Shown: one piece after another, positions 29,137 to 38,305 of the stretch | Numbering within the stretch: the first letter of the stretch is position 1 | Layout: the number at the start of each line of letters is the position of its first letter | Assembly: GCA_002746535.1 (NCBI GenBank) | Contig: NVWA01000029.1 | Location: 22,381 to 86,380, forward strand | From: Planctomycetota bacterium | GTDB lineage: Bacteria; Planctomycetota; GCA-2746535 | Reading direction: 5' to 3' | Length of the DNA: 64,000 nt | The notes under the pieces: generated by a model | What the model saw: the letters and a program-made list of their open reading frames with translations, nothing else | Databases searched by the model: none | What the model was told of the DNA's origin: nothing | Translations under genes and position numbers: made by a program

Positions 29137-30402
29137 ATGAAATATTTGCCTCTATTACTTATCGTTTTTATTTCCTTCATACGCCCTTCAATTCTTTATG
29201 GAAATACACAACTGATACGTGCAGAACTTAGAAAAAAAATGGCAAAGATATCCCCTAACGATGCCAAAGGCTTATTTGATTTGGCTCGATGGTGCCATGA
29301 TAAAAAGTTTCAACGCAGTGAAAAAAAACTCTATGCAAAAGTCCTACAGCTCAACCCTAACCATAGAGGTGCAAACTTAGGTTTGGGGCATATATTCAAA
29401 GAGAATAAATGGTTTTCATCTCAAAATGCCTATATGATTGCAAAAAATAATATTAAGCGTTTAAACAAATGGGTACCTGCCTCTACTAAAGAAAACAAGA
29501 ATTGGGAACTTTGGCATGGCTATTGGCTAACCGTAAGCGAAGTGGAACAATTACATGCAGGCAAAGCCCTGTTGGCTCATAGCTCTACAGGCACAACCGA
29601 ATTTTTAACTAGAGAGTATTTAATCAAAAGTGACATTAGCAAAACAAAAACAAGGACCATGGCAAACCTAATTGAACAAGCAATTAGAATCTGGCGCAAG
29701 GATTCAAACTTGCCATATCCTTTAGATAAAAATTCTCAAAAAGTTACCTTAAAAATACGAATATTAAAAAGCTACAGTGCCTTTAAAAAAATGAAAGAAA
29801 ACAATATTGAGTCTTATTCTTAAATGCAAAAAGATGCAAATGGCTTTTTTGATGGGGATTGCAGCTATCTATCTTACTTCACGGACTGGTATAGAACAGT
29901 CAAGCTATTAATACATGAAGGAAGACATCAATACGACTCATTGATATTAAAGAAACTACACATGATGCCCAAGTGGTACTTTGAGGGGATTGCAGAATAT
30001 TACTCTCAACACAAATGGGTTAATAAAAAACTCACTATGGGGGAATTGCACCATGAAGTAAATTTTAGCCTCTACTACATAAAGTCTTTAGTTCGAAAAG
30101 GAAAAATGAAAAACATTGAGGACTTCTTAAGCAACCATCTACAAGATATCCAATTTAACTACTATCACAACACCTGGGCATTCATCTACTTTTTAAAAAA
30201 ATCAGAATATGCCAATGGGTTTAAAAAATGGGAAGTGGAAATGATTAACCGCAACATATCAAAACCATTTTCAATCAAAAGTACTTTTATGAAATTTGTC
30301 ACTAAAGACTTCAACAGCTTCAACAATAAATATAAAGCGAAACTAAAGGAATGGAGTTCTCTATCGCCAAGGAATATTCGAAAGAAAAAGATTCGCTATT
30401 AA
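29137..30402 (+). pseudogene. Secreted zinc metallopeptidase gene split by an in-frame TAA
   Basis: Starts at MKYLPLLLIVFISF with a signal peptide and an AAAGGA ribosome site (an open extension runs back to 29014). TPR-like sequence ('KVLQLNPNHRGANLGLGHIF') is followed by a peptidase domain. TAA at 29821-29823 interrupts it, but the same frame continues at once and contains the zinc motif HEGRHQ and 'WYFEGIAEYYS', the gluzincin HExxH plus downstream Glu. The uninterrupted product would be ~421 residues, similar to DUF1570-type peptidases. It is a recent nonsense mutation, a sequencing error or, less likely, readthrough. The ATG right after the stop might re-initiate the catalytic half without its signal peptide. 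Confidence 0.75.
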
Positions 30403-30543
30403 CGTAGACCGTCATACTTAAATCATAAAGGCATGCTTTTTCAGTCAAATTAATTTCAAATTTCCCTTTTTAAAATTCTCATCCAACATGATCAAAGTTA
30501 TTATAACTAAGCGGAATGATATTTGGTTATACTGTGGTTTTGA

Positions 30544-30693
30544 TTGATTGGCTGGCTAGGTGATTTAGAACATCCAAACAGCATAATAGATAGCAGTATG
30601 GATAGAATATTTGAACTGATTGTTTGGGGATCTGCTTTTACTATAATTGTTTTATTTGGTGGCAAGAAAACAGCTGATAAAATAAATAACTAA
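30544..30693 (+). CDS. Small single-helix membrane peptide (tentative)
   Basis: A 49-codon frame from a TTG (or 31 codons from the ATG at 30598) with a transmembrane stretch 'LIVWGSAFTIIVLFGG' and a basic end KKTADKINN. It sits 11 bases before the lipoprotein gene, in the same direction. No family recognised. Confidence 0.3.
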   Translation: MIGWLGDLEHPNSIIDSSMDRIFELIVWGSAFTIIVLFGGKKTADKINN

Positions 30694-30704
30694 AGTGGTA
30701 TCAA

Positions 30705-31100
30705 ATGATTAAATATATCCTATTGTTTACTATTATTATTTTAAGTAGTGGTTGCACAAAGAGATACTATCACAATATTGATATTATCGAAGCCGTTAGA
30801 AGAATTCAAAAACATGCACCAATGGAAGAGCATTCTAGCGTAACACTCGATGCAAAAACATTCAAGGTTATTGAGTCAAATAAAACATTCAGAATTCCAC
30901 AATATAACTCATGGCCTTATATCATCGGTGCACCTATGAAAACAAGAAGAGGTTACTATTGCTCGGTCACGAAAGACGTCAGTGGTTTATATTTTAAAAA
31001 ACGATATCTACACATTTGGGTACGCAAGGGCTTTGTCTATGTGAGAACACCCTATAAAGAAGTTGAAGTATTTATATATAAACAGTTAAATAATAAATGA
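30705..31100 (+). CDS. Small lipoprotein
   Basis: 131 residues. The signal sequence ends in a lipobox-like SSGC at Cys17, so the mature protein should be lipid-anchored. The remainder is basic and aromatic ('WPYIIGAPMKTRRGYYCS') and unassigned. One base separates it from the ankyrin gene, and the membrane gene follows with an overlap, so the three form an operon. Confidence 0.6.
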   Translation: MIKYILLFTIIILSSGCTKRYYHNIDIIEAVRRIQKHAPMEEHSSVTLDAKTFKVIESNKTFRIPQYNSWPYIIGAPMKTRRGYYCSVTKDVSGLYFKKRYLHIWVRKGFVYVRTPYKEVEVFIYKQLNNK

Positions 31101-31101
31101 T

Positions 31102-31659
31102 ATGAGCAATATTAATAAATACTTTAAACGTGCCTGCAGGTTTATTGAAAATAATCAAATTGACCGATTAATCAAAGAAATCAAGAAGTACCCAAAACTT
31201 AAATCATATTTTTATAAAAAGAGTGGGATGTCATTAATACACGAGGCTCATTTTTCTTCAATCGAATGCGTTTTAGCTCTATTAGAGAATGGAGTACCTA
31301 TTGATTTGCCCGATGACACAGGCTCTACAGTTTTAATAGACTCTAGCTCTGTTGGTGATTTAAAATTAGCTAAGGAGTTGATTGAATTTAAACCAAATAT
31401 TAATCATAAGAATAACAGTGGCGAAACTGCTTTTAGTTTTGCTTGTGCACGTGATGAATTTGAAATGGCTAAATTTTTGTATGAGCATGGTGCCGAAATC
31501 AACACTGTAGATAATGGAGGTGGCACACCTCTCGATTGGGCAATCTGTTATGCAAGTCCTGAGTTTAGAACTTGGTTAAAAAGTATTGGCGGAATAAGAA
31601 AAAGTACTCATGAAGAATGGGCATATCCCCCACCTAATATGAGTATCGACGATGACTAG
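31102..31659 (+). CDS. Ankyrin-repeat protein
   Basis: 185 residues with about four ankyrin repeats: 'MSLIHEAHFSSIECVLALLE', 'DTGSTVLIDSSSVGDLKLAK', 'SGETAFSFACARDEFEMAKF' and 'GGGTPLDWAICYASPE'. No signal peptide; probably a cytoplasmic protein-binding scaffold. In other bacteria, lone ankyrin genes beside small membrane proteins sometimes act as immunity or inhibitor proteins; there is no direct evidence for that here. Confidence 0.85.
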   Translation: MSNINKYFKRACRFIENNQIDRLIKEIKKYPKLKSYFYKKSGMSLIHEAHFSSIECVLALLENGVPIDLPDDTGSTVLIDSSSVGDLKLAKELIEFKPNINHKNNSGETAFSFACARDEFEMAKFLYEHGAEINTVDNGGGTPLDWAICYASPEFRTWLKSIGGIRKSTHEEWAYPPPNMSIDDD

Positions 31660-31996
31660 CATCAAGCAATTTATACAAAAGAGAATATACTTAACTGTAG
31701 GATTCTATCAAATCCTATTGGAAAGTTTTTGTGCTATTTTTCTGAGTATAATTATATTTATGCTAAATTATCCAAATTTATCACCCTCAGATGAAGTTTG
31801 GAATGCATGGATTAAAAAACAAATTACTAAAGAAGAATTTAACAATTCAAGTACGGATCCTCTTCAATTAATTATTTTTATACTCATGGTAGTTGTTCCA
31901 TTAATTCTAGTTTTACAGCCTAAATTTGTAGAATTAAAAAGTATTGGCTGGATCTTATATTTAATATGTTTTCTCCTTGTATTCAGCACAAAATAA
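31652..31996 (+). CDS. Two-to-three-helix membrane protein
   Basis: 114 residues. Hydrophobic segments lie at about 15-38, 72-90 and 97-112, with a polar loop between the first two. It overlaps the ankyrin gene by 8 bases, so the two are probably translated together. No family recognised. The ~280 bases to the next gene hold nothing recognisable. Confidence 0.6.
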   Translation: MTSIKQFIQKRIYLTVGFYQILLESFCAIFLSIIIFMLNYPNLSPSDEVWNAWIKKQITKEEFNNSSTDPLQLIIFILMVVVPLILVLQPKFVELKSIGWILYLICFLLVFSTK

Positions 31997-32275
31997 TGAT
32001 CAAGTCAAAACCCAACTCCTCAGATAAAACAGATCAACAACCCAAACCATCTCACAATGACCAAGCTACCACTTCACTATGTTTGCTTATAATAACCCGC
32101 ATTAGCAATTTCCAATAACGTTAATACTTGATTTGGTATTGTTTTGCAATAGTATGATTTAAGGAAAATAATACTTATGAATATGATTCTGTAATATGAA
32201 GAAAAAGATATTAACAACAGTAAATCTCAATGTAATAAAACATGAAATATACCTACTGCTAATTAAAGGAAAAAT

Positions 32276-35200
32276 ATGATTCAATGTCCATTTTGTCATG
32301 AAAATCTATCAGAACCTCTACCCAAATCATGCGCAACATGCGATAATACTATTGCAGATTTAAATATTGAAACCATTGTAAATAATAAATATAGTAGTGG
32401 ATCTCCATTTAATACTGAAACAGTAGCATTACCAAAACCTATATCTGATATTAATTTAGACAATCTCGAAACTGTTTGGTCTAAAACAATTACAAATGAT
32501 GATGATGAGCTAGATGCAACCATCAAGAGTAGTGATAAAGCACCTAGTGTTTCTTCTGGCTTTAGTGCAAAATCTCGTGTATTAAAACATCGAAATGAAG
32601 TTACAGACACCATGCCAGATTATGAATTAATCAAAATATTGGGTGAAGGCGGAATGGGTATAGTCTATAAAGCCAAACAAATTTCCGTTGATCGTGAGAT
32701 AGCGATCAAAATGATCAAAGAGAAATATAAATCGAGTGAACAAATCCGTAATAAATTTCTAGTAGAAGCGGCGGTCACGGGTGATCTTGATCATCCTAAT
32801 ATAGTACCGATTCATGAACTAGGTGCCGATAATGCAGGGCAACTCTTCTTTTCTATGAAGATGGTGCAAGGTACTGAATGGAAAGAAGTCATTGCTGAAA
32901 AATCAAGGCAAGAGAATTTAGAAATATTAATGCGTGTCGCAGATGCCATCGCGTTTGCACACAGCCGTGATGTTATTCATCGTGATTTAAAGCCTGAAAA
33001 TATTATGCTTGGTGAATATGGTGAAGTTTTAGTTATGGACTGGGGTTTGGCAGTCTCGGTAACCCCTTCAGGTAAAGCTGATAATGTTGATGAAGCCGGT
33101 CTTGGTGGCACTCCACCCTACATGGCCCCAGAGATGGCTAGTGGTGAAATTAATTGTAGTTTTGAAAGTGATGTATATCTACTGGGTGCCATCCTTTATG
33201 AAATTATTAGTGGATTAAAACCACATGGTGGCAAATCTGTCAAAGAATGCATAGCGAATGCTGCACGCAATATTATATTACCAATTGAAGAACATGGAGA
33301 GCTAGTCAATATATCCATGAAAGCTATGGCCACTAAACCTGAAGACCGTTATTCAACAGTACGAGATTTTCAAGGAGCCATCAGAGAATATCAATCTCAT
33401 TTAGAAAGTGTTCTCTTATCTACGCAAGCTGAAAAAACATTAAATATCGCTGCCAAAACAAAAAGTTATGCTGATTATTCACGGTCAATGTTCACCTTTG
33501 AACAGTCGCTTGAATTATGGGATCAAAATCATGTGGCGTTAAACGGTGTTTCTGTAGCTAGACTCGCTTATGCAAATTGCGCATACCATAAAGGAGATTT
33601 TGCTCAAGCAGAATCCTTACTCAAAGAAGCCAAACTATTGCGAACCCCCCTAGGCAAATCAGTTTTAATTTCATTAAAAGAGCAGAAGGAACGAATCAAA
33701 CGTGTAAAAACCTTAACTCGGATGGCCATTATCCTAGCGGCATCTGTTATCCTAATATTAACGGGAGCCTTTTTTTGGATAAGTGCCAAAGAAAAAAGAG
33801 CTAATGAGGCAGAACAAAATACATTAATTGCATTAGAGGAAGTCAAAATAGAAAAGAACAATGCTATTGCGGCTCAAAAAAAAGCTCTTAACTCTGAAAA
33901 AGAAACAATATCAGCTTTAAAATTAGCAATGATAGAAAAAAAGAATTCATTGATTGCTAAAAATGAAGCTGTTAACGCTCAGAAAATTTCTCAAAAAGCC
34001 TTAGCAGAAGTAAAAAAAGAAAAGAAAGCAACCGAACAAGCAAGAGACAAAGCCGAAGAAGAAAGAAAACGCGCCGAAACAGTAAGTAATTTCATGACAG
34101 AAATATTGGCTAAAGCAAATCCCACTGTCAGTGGAGGCCAAAAGGTAACAGTCGTCAAAGTGATGGAGCAAATGAGTATAGCTGTCAAACAAAAATTCAA
34201 AAATGATGATCAAACACGCTTAAAACTACAAGATGCCATTGGAAGAGTCTATATTGGCTTGGGAAGATATAAGGAATCAGAATCACATCTACTTGATACA
34301 AAAAATTCTGTTCTTACACTGTTAGGAGCGGATCATCCTTCTTATGCTTCAAGCCTTAGCAATTTAGCCGGTCTCTATCTTATACAAGGTTTAATTTCAA
34401 AAGCAGAACCTCTTATTATAGAAGCACTAAAGATCAGAAAAAAATCTCTTGGAGTGGATCATCTTTTATATGCTTCAAGCCTTCATAATTTATCAAATCT
34501 CTATATTAATCAAGGTGCTTATGCCAAAGCAGAACCTCACAATATAGAAGCACTAAAGATCAGAAAAAAATCTCTTGGAGTGGATCATCCTAAATATGCT
34601 TCAAGCCTTAATGATTTGGCACTAATATATACAAATCAAGGTGCTTATACAAAAGCAGAACCCCTTATTATAGAAGTGCTAAAGATCAGAAAAAAATCTC
34701 TTGGAGCGGATCACCCTTCTTATGCTTCAAGCCTTAATTCTTTAGCAGATCTCTATATTACTCAAGGTGCTTATGCCAAAGCAGAACCTCTCATTATAGA
34801 AGCACTAAAGATCATTAAAAAGTCTCTCGGTATGGATCATTCTATTTATGCTTCAAGTCTTAGCAATTTAGGACATCTCTATATGAAGCAGGGCTCTTCT
34901 ACCAAAGCAGAACCTATTTATTTAGAATCATTGAAATCCATTAAGAAATCTTTGGGAACAGATCATCCTGCTTATGCTTCAAGCCTTAATTCTTTAGCAG
35001 GTCTCTATTTTAAACGAGGTGCATATACCAAAGCAGAACCTCTTCTTTTAGAGTCAATGCAGATCAAAAAAAAAAAACTTGGAGCGAATCATCCTTCTTA
35101 TGCCTCAAGCCTTAATAATTTGGCAAGTCTATATATTAAACAAGGTTTATTCACCAAATCAGAACCTCTTCTTGTAGAAGTGCTCAAGATCGTTAAAAAA

Positions 35201-35383
35201 TCTCTAGGTGTGGATCATTCCGCTTATTCATCATCTCTTAACAAAATTATTGATCTTTATCAAAAGCTTAATATAGATATCAAAAAATCAAAAGGGGCGA
35301 ATCATCCTGAATACAAAAGTATTACTAAGAAATTAAATTTTTATATTAATGAGAGAAAAAAAATCAAGCCATCTAAAAAGTAG
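32276..35383 (+). CDS. Ser/Thr protein kinase with zinc ribbon, transmembrane helix and KLC-type TPRs
   Basis: 1035 residues. An N-terminal zinc ribbon (CPFC...CATC) is followed by a Hanks kinase at ~115-385: 'GEGGMGIVYKAK', 'VIHRDLKPENIMLG' near 234, DWG near 254 and 'GTPPYMAPEMASG'. One transmembrane helix lies near 482-502 ('MAIILAASVILILTGAFFW'), then a charged coiled coil rich in Lys/Glu/Ala to ~600. From ~684 to 1000 there are about eight 42-residue kinesin-light-chain-type TPRs ('DHPSYASSLNSLADLY'). The cytoplasmic kinase is thus joined to an extracytoplasmic TPR sensor or scaffold. Same general class as the kinase at the window start, without the acidic insert. Confidence 0.92.
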   Translation: MIQCPFCHENLSEPLPKSCATCDNTIADLNIETIVNNKYSSGSPFNTETVALPKPISDINLDNLETVWSKTITNDDDELDATIKSSDKAPSVSSGFSAKSRVLKHRNEVTDTMPDYELIKILGEGGMGIVYKAKQISVDREIAIKMIKEKYKSSEQIRNKFLVEAAVTGDLDHPNIVPIHELGADNAGQLFFSMKMVQGTEWKEVIAEKSRQENLEILMRVADAIAFAHSRDVIHRDLKPENIMLGEYGEVLVMDWGLAVSVTPSGKADNVDEAGLGGTPPYMAPEMASGEINCSFESDVYLLGAILYEIISGLKPHGGKSVKECIANAARNIILPIEEHGELVNISMKAMATKPEDRYSTVRDFQGAIREYQSHLESVLLSTQAEKTLNIAAKTKSYADYSRSMFTFEQSLELWDQNHVALNGVSVARLAYANCAYHKGDFAQAESLLKEAKLLRTPLGKSVLISLKEQKERIKRVKTLTRMAIILAASVILILTGAFFWISAKEKRANEAEQNTLIALEEVKIEKNNAIAAQKKALNSEKETISALKLAMIEKKNSLIAKNEAVNAQKISQKALAEVKKEKKATEQARDKAEEERKRAETVSNFMTEILAKANPTVSGGQKVTVVKVMEQMSIAVKQKFKNDDQTRLKLQDAIGRVYIGLGRYKESESHLLDTKNSVLTLLGADHPSYASSLSNLAGLYLIQGLISKAEPLIIEALKIRKKSLGVDHLLYASSLHNLSNLYINQGAYAKAEPHNIEALKIRKKSLGVDHPKYASSLNDLALIYTNQGAYTKAEPLIIEVLKIRKKSLGADHPSYASSLNSLADLYITQGAYAKAEPLIIEALKIIKKSLGMDHSIYASSLSNLGHLYMKQGSSTKAEPIYLESLKSIKKSLGTDHPAYASSLNSLAGLYFKRGAYTKAEPLLLESMQIKKKKLGANHPSYASSLNNLASLYIKQGLFTKSEPLLVEVLKIVKKSLGVDHSAYSSSLNKIIDLYQKLNIDIKKSKGANHPEYKSITKKLNFYINERKKIKPSKK
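34320..35240 (+). repeat. 126-bp tandem repeats inside the kinase gene
   Basis: About seven direct repeats, each beginning near GATCATCCTTCTTATGC and encoding one 42-residue TPR. Similarity is high at DNA level, so copy number could change by recombination. It is coding sequence, not a CRISPR. Confidence 0.85.
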
Positions 35384-35415
35384 AGCACCATCTACTATTA
35401 AATATAATTGTTATT

Positions 35416-35499
35416 TCACCTAACATCCCACTCAACCCTAGAAACCACAACCCCATCCTTATAAACTTTTTCAGGCATCTTTACACCATTATCATACCA
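35416..35499 (-). pseudogene. C-terminal tail of a YwqK/MORN-family gene
   Basis: Reads WYDNGVKMPEKVYKDGVVV then SRVEWDVR and a stop, i.e. the end of a MORN_2-type repeat protein with no 5' part. Matches the shorter fragment next to array 1. Confidence 0.65.
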
Positions 35500-35511
35500 G
35501 AATAAATTTAA

Positions 35512-35760
35512 TTATTTATAGACAATTATAGGAATGTCAAAATACGTATATTTTGTACTAATGTCATTTTCAAAAAGATAGTAAATGTAATATGAACCGA
35601 CTGGAATTTTAGATACATCCCAATTATAAGAATAATTAGCATCTGGCTCTTCAATATTCTCAACAATTAATGTACCATCAAACCCACCTAACTCTGTATC
35701 ATAATAAAAACTTATTTTACATTCAATTTGAGAAGTTGATAATATTGAGTTATTTATACA
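35512..35760 (-). pseudogene. C-terminal module of a Reg_prop-type propeller gene
   Basis: 82 codons without a start. 'CKISFYYDTELGGFDGTLIV', then 'YSYNWDVSKIPVGSYYIYYL' and 'YFDIPIIVYK'. It aligns with the last ~75 residues of the propeller lipoprotein at 57477-59615 ('FKISLYYDTNKMDFDGTLIV'). Only this end module is left. Confidence 0.75.
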
Positions 35761-35789
35761 TTAATAAATATATTATTTAATAATTATCT

Positions 35790-35979
35790 TTAACTCAGAG
35801 AATAAATACGGATCAATGGTCATCCGCTCAGGCAGGTAAGTGGGCAACCAATGATTCTGAATCATAGAATGGTATTTTGAAGTCTAACAAGAACTTGATA
35901 TGAAGTGAGCCAAAAGGGATAGAAGCATTAAAGATATGAATGCTGATACTAATAGCGAATTTAATAATTTCTTTATCAC
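35790..35979 (-). pseudogene. N-terminal part of a YwqK/MORN-family gene
   Basis: From a GTG: IKKLLNSLLVSAFISLMLLS, then LLAHFISSSC, a TAG, then TSKYHSMIQNHWLPTYLPER. It corresponds position by position to the conserved N-terminus of the family (KKLLNPLVVSAF, GSCQTSKWHY) with a nonsense codon after the Cys. No MORN repeats follow. Confidence 0.8.
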
Positions 35980-36106
35980 AAAAGCTTCTAAATGGAAAAT
36001 TAAATCTAAATTATAATCATTAATTGTTACATTTATTTATAGTTGTTACTTTCCAATAAGTAATTACATCTTAAAATCTCAATTAAACTTCCCTATGGTT
36101 ATAAGA

Positions 36107-36289
36107 ATGTCAAAGGATCATCAAAACAAAATTACTAACAAAGAAGATCTGATTAAAAAAATGAGACAACTGGAAATCTACATGTATCCAAGAGTCTTGG
36201 AAGAACGTGATGTTAACTCAGCAATAAGAAATCTAGTAATTAAGTATTATGGATCATGGGAAGACTATACTAAGAATAGAATAAATTGA
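36107..36289 (+). CDS. Small putative DNA-binding protein
   Basis: 60 residues from MSKDHQNK (an ATG four codons upstream is possible). The end 'VIKYYGSWEDYTKN' resembles homing-endonuclease-associated repeats, whose helices end in 'yfGSWneAl'. The family assignment is tentative. The stop overlaps the ATG of the next short frame. Confidence 0.35.
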   Translation: MSKDHQNKITNKEDLIKKMRQLEIYMYPRVLEERDVNSAIRNLVIKYYGSWEDYTKNRIN

Positions 36290-36379
36290 ATGCGCCTGCT
36301 TATAAAATGTAAAGTCTGCGATAAAGAGTTTGGGAACATCAAACCGCATATTACTCGCACTCACGAAAGCATATGGTAG
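36290..36379 (+). pseudogene. Zinc-finger-like fragment
   Basis: MRLLIKCKVCDKEFGNIKPH then ITRTHESIW and a stop. Cys-x2-Cys and His-x4-His spacing fits a small Ros/MucR-like zinc finger. Past the stop the sequence continues in another frame with 'SYKNMKSAYIRAGINIK', which looks like its lost C-terminus. Probably a frameshifted small DNA-binding protein. Confidence 0.4.
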
Positions 36380-36445
36380 CTATAAGAATATGAAGTCAGC
36401 TTATATTAGGGCTGGGATTAATATTAAATAAACACAACATCCATT

Positions 36446-36617
36446 AAGTACTTTTCACTAAATCCCCTTTTCTGGAAACTACTGCATTTCATCATCTACT
36501 AGGTTATAAATAATGATATTGCTCTTCCATGATATTGCTAATTTAGTAGAATATTATTTCATTAAAAACTGATTGAACGAAATTAATATTGACGTGGACG
36601 GAGTCTGTTAATATTTA
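36446..36617 (+). repeat. Left-boundary repeat of cassette array 2, copy 2
   Basis: Nearly identical over ~170 bases to 15465-15636, including the promoter-like end. It stands directly before the first gene of the second cassette array. Confidence 0.65.
36589..36617 (+). promoter_or_regulatory. Possible cassette promoter, copy 2
   Basis: TTGACG, 17 bases, TATTTA. The spacing is ideal and identical to copy 1. It points at the nucleotidyltransferase gene 51 bases downstream. Confidence 0.45.
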
Positions 36618-36668
36618 AGACATTCAGTCTTTATCATCACATTCAATGGATACATAGGAGTTAGAAGC

Positions 36669-37433
36669 ATGAATCATATAATTGATACTCATATAATTGA
36701 TACTATTGTGAAGATATGCATCAAGCAATATGGAAACAAAATTGTCTCCATATATGTAGTGGGTAGTTTTTCACGTGGAGATTCTATAGATACAAGTGAT
36801 CTTGATCTGAAAATTATATTTGAGGATGATGTTGAACTGGATGAAATTGGATATTGGGAATTTGTTAGAGATGTTAAGTTTCGTATACATGAAAATATTG
36901 ACTTGTCACCTCAGTGGATAAGTAAAATAAAGGAATGGGGTGTAGGTATAAAATATGACGGCAAATTATTGTATGGTAAAGATATTAGAAATGAGATCAA
37001 AGATCCAGAAATTTGTGAGTATATTAAAAAACTTAAATCAATATCTAAGCAATTTTCTAAAAAGATGAGGGGTTTGAATGAAATTGATTATAGAAATTTG
37101 AAATATCCAGATGAAAAAGATGAGTTTTATGGCTACATAAGATATGAAGACAAATTCAAACAGTTATCAAGATTGTTTTCTTTATCTTTTATTTCAACTG
37201 CTAAAATAGCTATTCATGGAAATGTAATCGTAAAATCAAAAAGAACAATACCAGAATTGTATGTGAAGCATGTTGATGATGCCTTTAATGGCTGGGTTAA
37301 AAATTTGTTTTATATATGCAGAGATCAGTGGCATTATAGGATACCTGAAAATAATATCGATAGAATCAAGTTAAAAGATATATGTTCAAAAGCGTTGGAT
37401 TTTGAAAAAGATTTTTATATAAAATGCATCTAA
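36669..37433 (+). CDS. Nucleotidyltransferase-domain protein (array 2, cassette 1)
   Basis: 254 residues. The Pol-beta-type nucleotidyltransferase signature is 'VVGSFSRGDSIDTSDLDLKI', with the Gly-Ser and two catalytic Asp residues. The rest is helical, like aminoglycoside or lincosamide adenylyltransferase relatives, but no specific substrate can be named. Strong ribosome site (AGGAG) ahead of the ATG. Such genes are classic integron cargo; antibiotic resistance is possible but unproven. Confidence 0.75.
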   Translation: MNHIIDTHIIDTIVKICIKQYGNKIVSIYVVGSFSRGDSIDTSDLDLKIIFEDDVELDEIGYWEFVRDVKFRIHENIDLSPQWISKIKEWGVGIKYDGKLLYGKDIRNEIKDPEICEYIKKLKSISKQFSKKMRGLNEIDYRNLKYPDEKDEFYGYIRYEDKFKQLSRLFSLSFISTAKIAIHGNVIVKSKRTIPELYVKHVDDAFNGWVKNLFYICRDQWHYRIPENNIDRIKLKDICSKALDFEKDFYIKCI

Positions 37434-37552
37434 TCAGTCGCCACAACGAACACCTTTAAGCAATCCCCTTTACGCAACTAAATAAAATAATTCTTCTGAC
37501 CACTCTACGCAGGGTAGTCCTCGTAAAGTGCCGCTGAACTCAAACGTTATAC
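37428..37552 (+). repeat. attC site (array 2, site 1)
   Basis: TCAGTCGCCACAACGAACAC at the left, then CACTCTACGCAGGGTAG facing TCCTCGTAAAGTGCCGC, ending AAACGTTATAC. ~125 bases. Confidence 0.8.
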
Positions 37553-37567
37553 GATCGAGCAAAATAA

Positions 37568-37983
37568 TTGGATTTAGATACAGCAAGTATAGCTCAAATT
37601 AAAAACTATGCAGAGCAAAATCAACTGCATGGAATTATGAATAATACAAAATGGGAGAAAATTCTAGGCGAACTAAAAGACACAGAATTGCCTTTTTATT
37701 ATTCTGCGAAAGCCTAAATGGCATAGTATTTCCTGAAGGCCATACTCGCTCTGATATAAGAGAAGTAATTCCAGAAAATTATAATGCAATATTGTCTCTT
37801 AACATTCACACAAAAGAAAAGCTCCCTGTTGGAGAATTGGCTAAGGTAACATTTGTTGATCACTTTGAATGGGCAATTGAAATATGTCAAGTTGCGGGCG
37901 TTCCTTTTTCCTTAACAGACTTTGGCATATCAGTATGGGGGTATACTACACCAAGCTCTAATGTGAAATTCTATGGGCAATAG
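37568..37983 (+). pseudogene. Frameshifted DUF6678-like cassette gene
   Basis: A frame from a TTG at 37568 reads ...IMNNTKWEKILGELKDTE, then LPFYYSAKA and stops at 37715. In the next frame the sequence goes on 'LNGIVFPEGHTRSDIREV' to 'FEWAIEICQV' and ends at 37983. The 'NTKW' start and the 'EWAIEI' strand together fit one DUF6678-like protein of ~138 residues broken by a single-base shift near 37700-37715. Function unknown. If only the downstream frame were used, the product would be 110 residues from 37651. Confidence 0.5.
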
Positions 37984-38104
37984 CATAACCAAGCATTGCA
38001 ATGGACACTTATAAGGCACCAACTTTACGCAACAAACAAAAATTCATAATCAGTCCATTCTACAGGATGGTTTTTGTAAAAAGGTGGTGGCCTAATCGTT
38101 AACA
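37983..38104 (+). repeat. attC site (array 2, site 2)
   Basis: GCATAACCAAGCATTGCAAT at the left, central TTCATAATCAGTCCATTCTA, end CTAATCGTTAAC. Confidence 0.75.
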
Positions 38105-38107
38105 ATT

Positions 38108-38305
38108 AATGGAACTGGTTTTGAAAATTTAATCTCTTTAATAAAAAGAAAAAAGATAACCAAATTCTGTGGCTTGAAAAATCTAGTGATGAAGGCACAT
38201 CTTTTTGTGAATGTGAGCAAAGTCTAGTGGGCGCTTCAGGCCAAATGGATTGTCCTTGGTGTGGTTGGCTATTCACATGTGTTTATTGTCGCAAAGTGCC
38301 TGTTA
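38108..38305 (+). pseudogene. Decayed small zinc-ribbon cassette gene
   Basis: One frame reads NGTGFENLISLIKRKK, and after a shift near 38155 another reads DNQILWLEKSSDEGTSFCEC, then 'QMDCPWCGWLFTCVYCRK'. Three CxxC/CxC pairs suggest a small zinc-binding protein. No clean start. The end runs into the attC right arm. Confidence 0.4.

Noticed and set aside
5836..30402. Alternative genetic code with TAA read as an amino acid
   Set aside because: In-frame TAA occurs only in genes that also show other damage, or once in an otherwise intact gene, while most sound genes in the window end at TAA.
34320..35240. Periodic repeat resembling a CRISPR or satellite
   Set aside because: The period is 126 bases, in frame with the kinase gene, and each unit codes for one 42-residue TPR.
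15465..36617. A tyrosine-recombinase integrase (intI) next to the boundary repeats
   Set aside because: Neither strand next to the repeats codes for a protein with the R-H-R-Y motifs. No integrase or transposase gene was found in the window.
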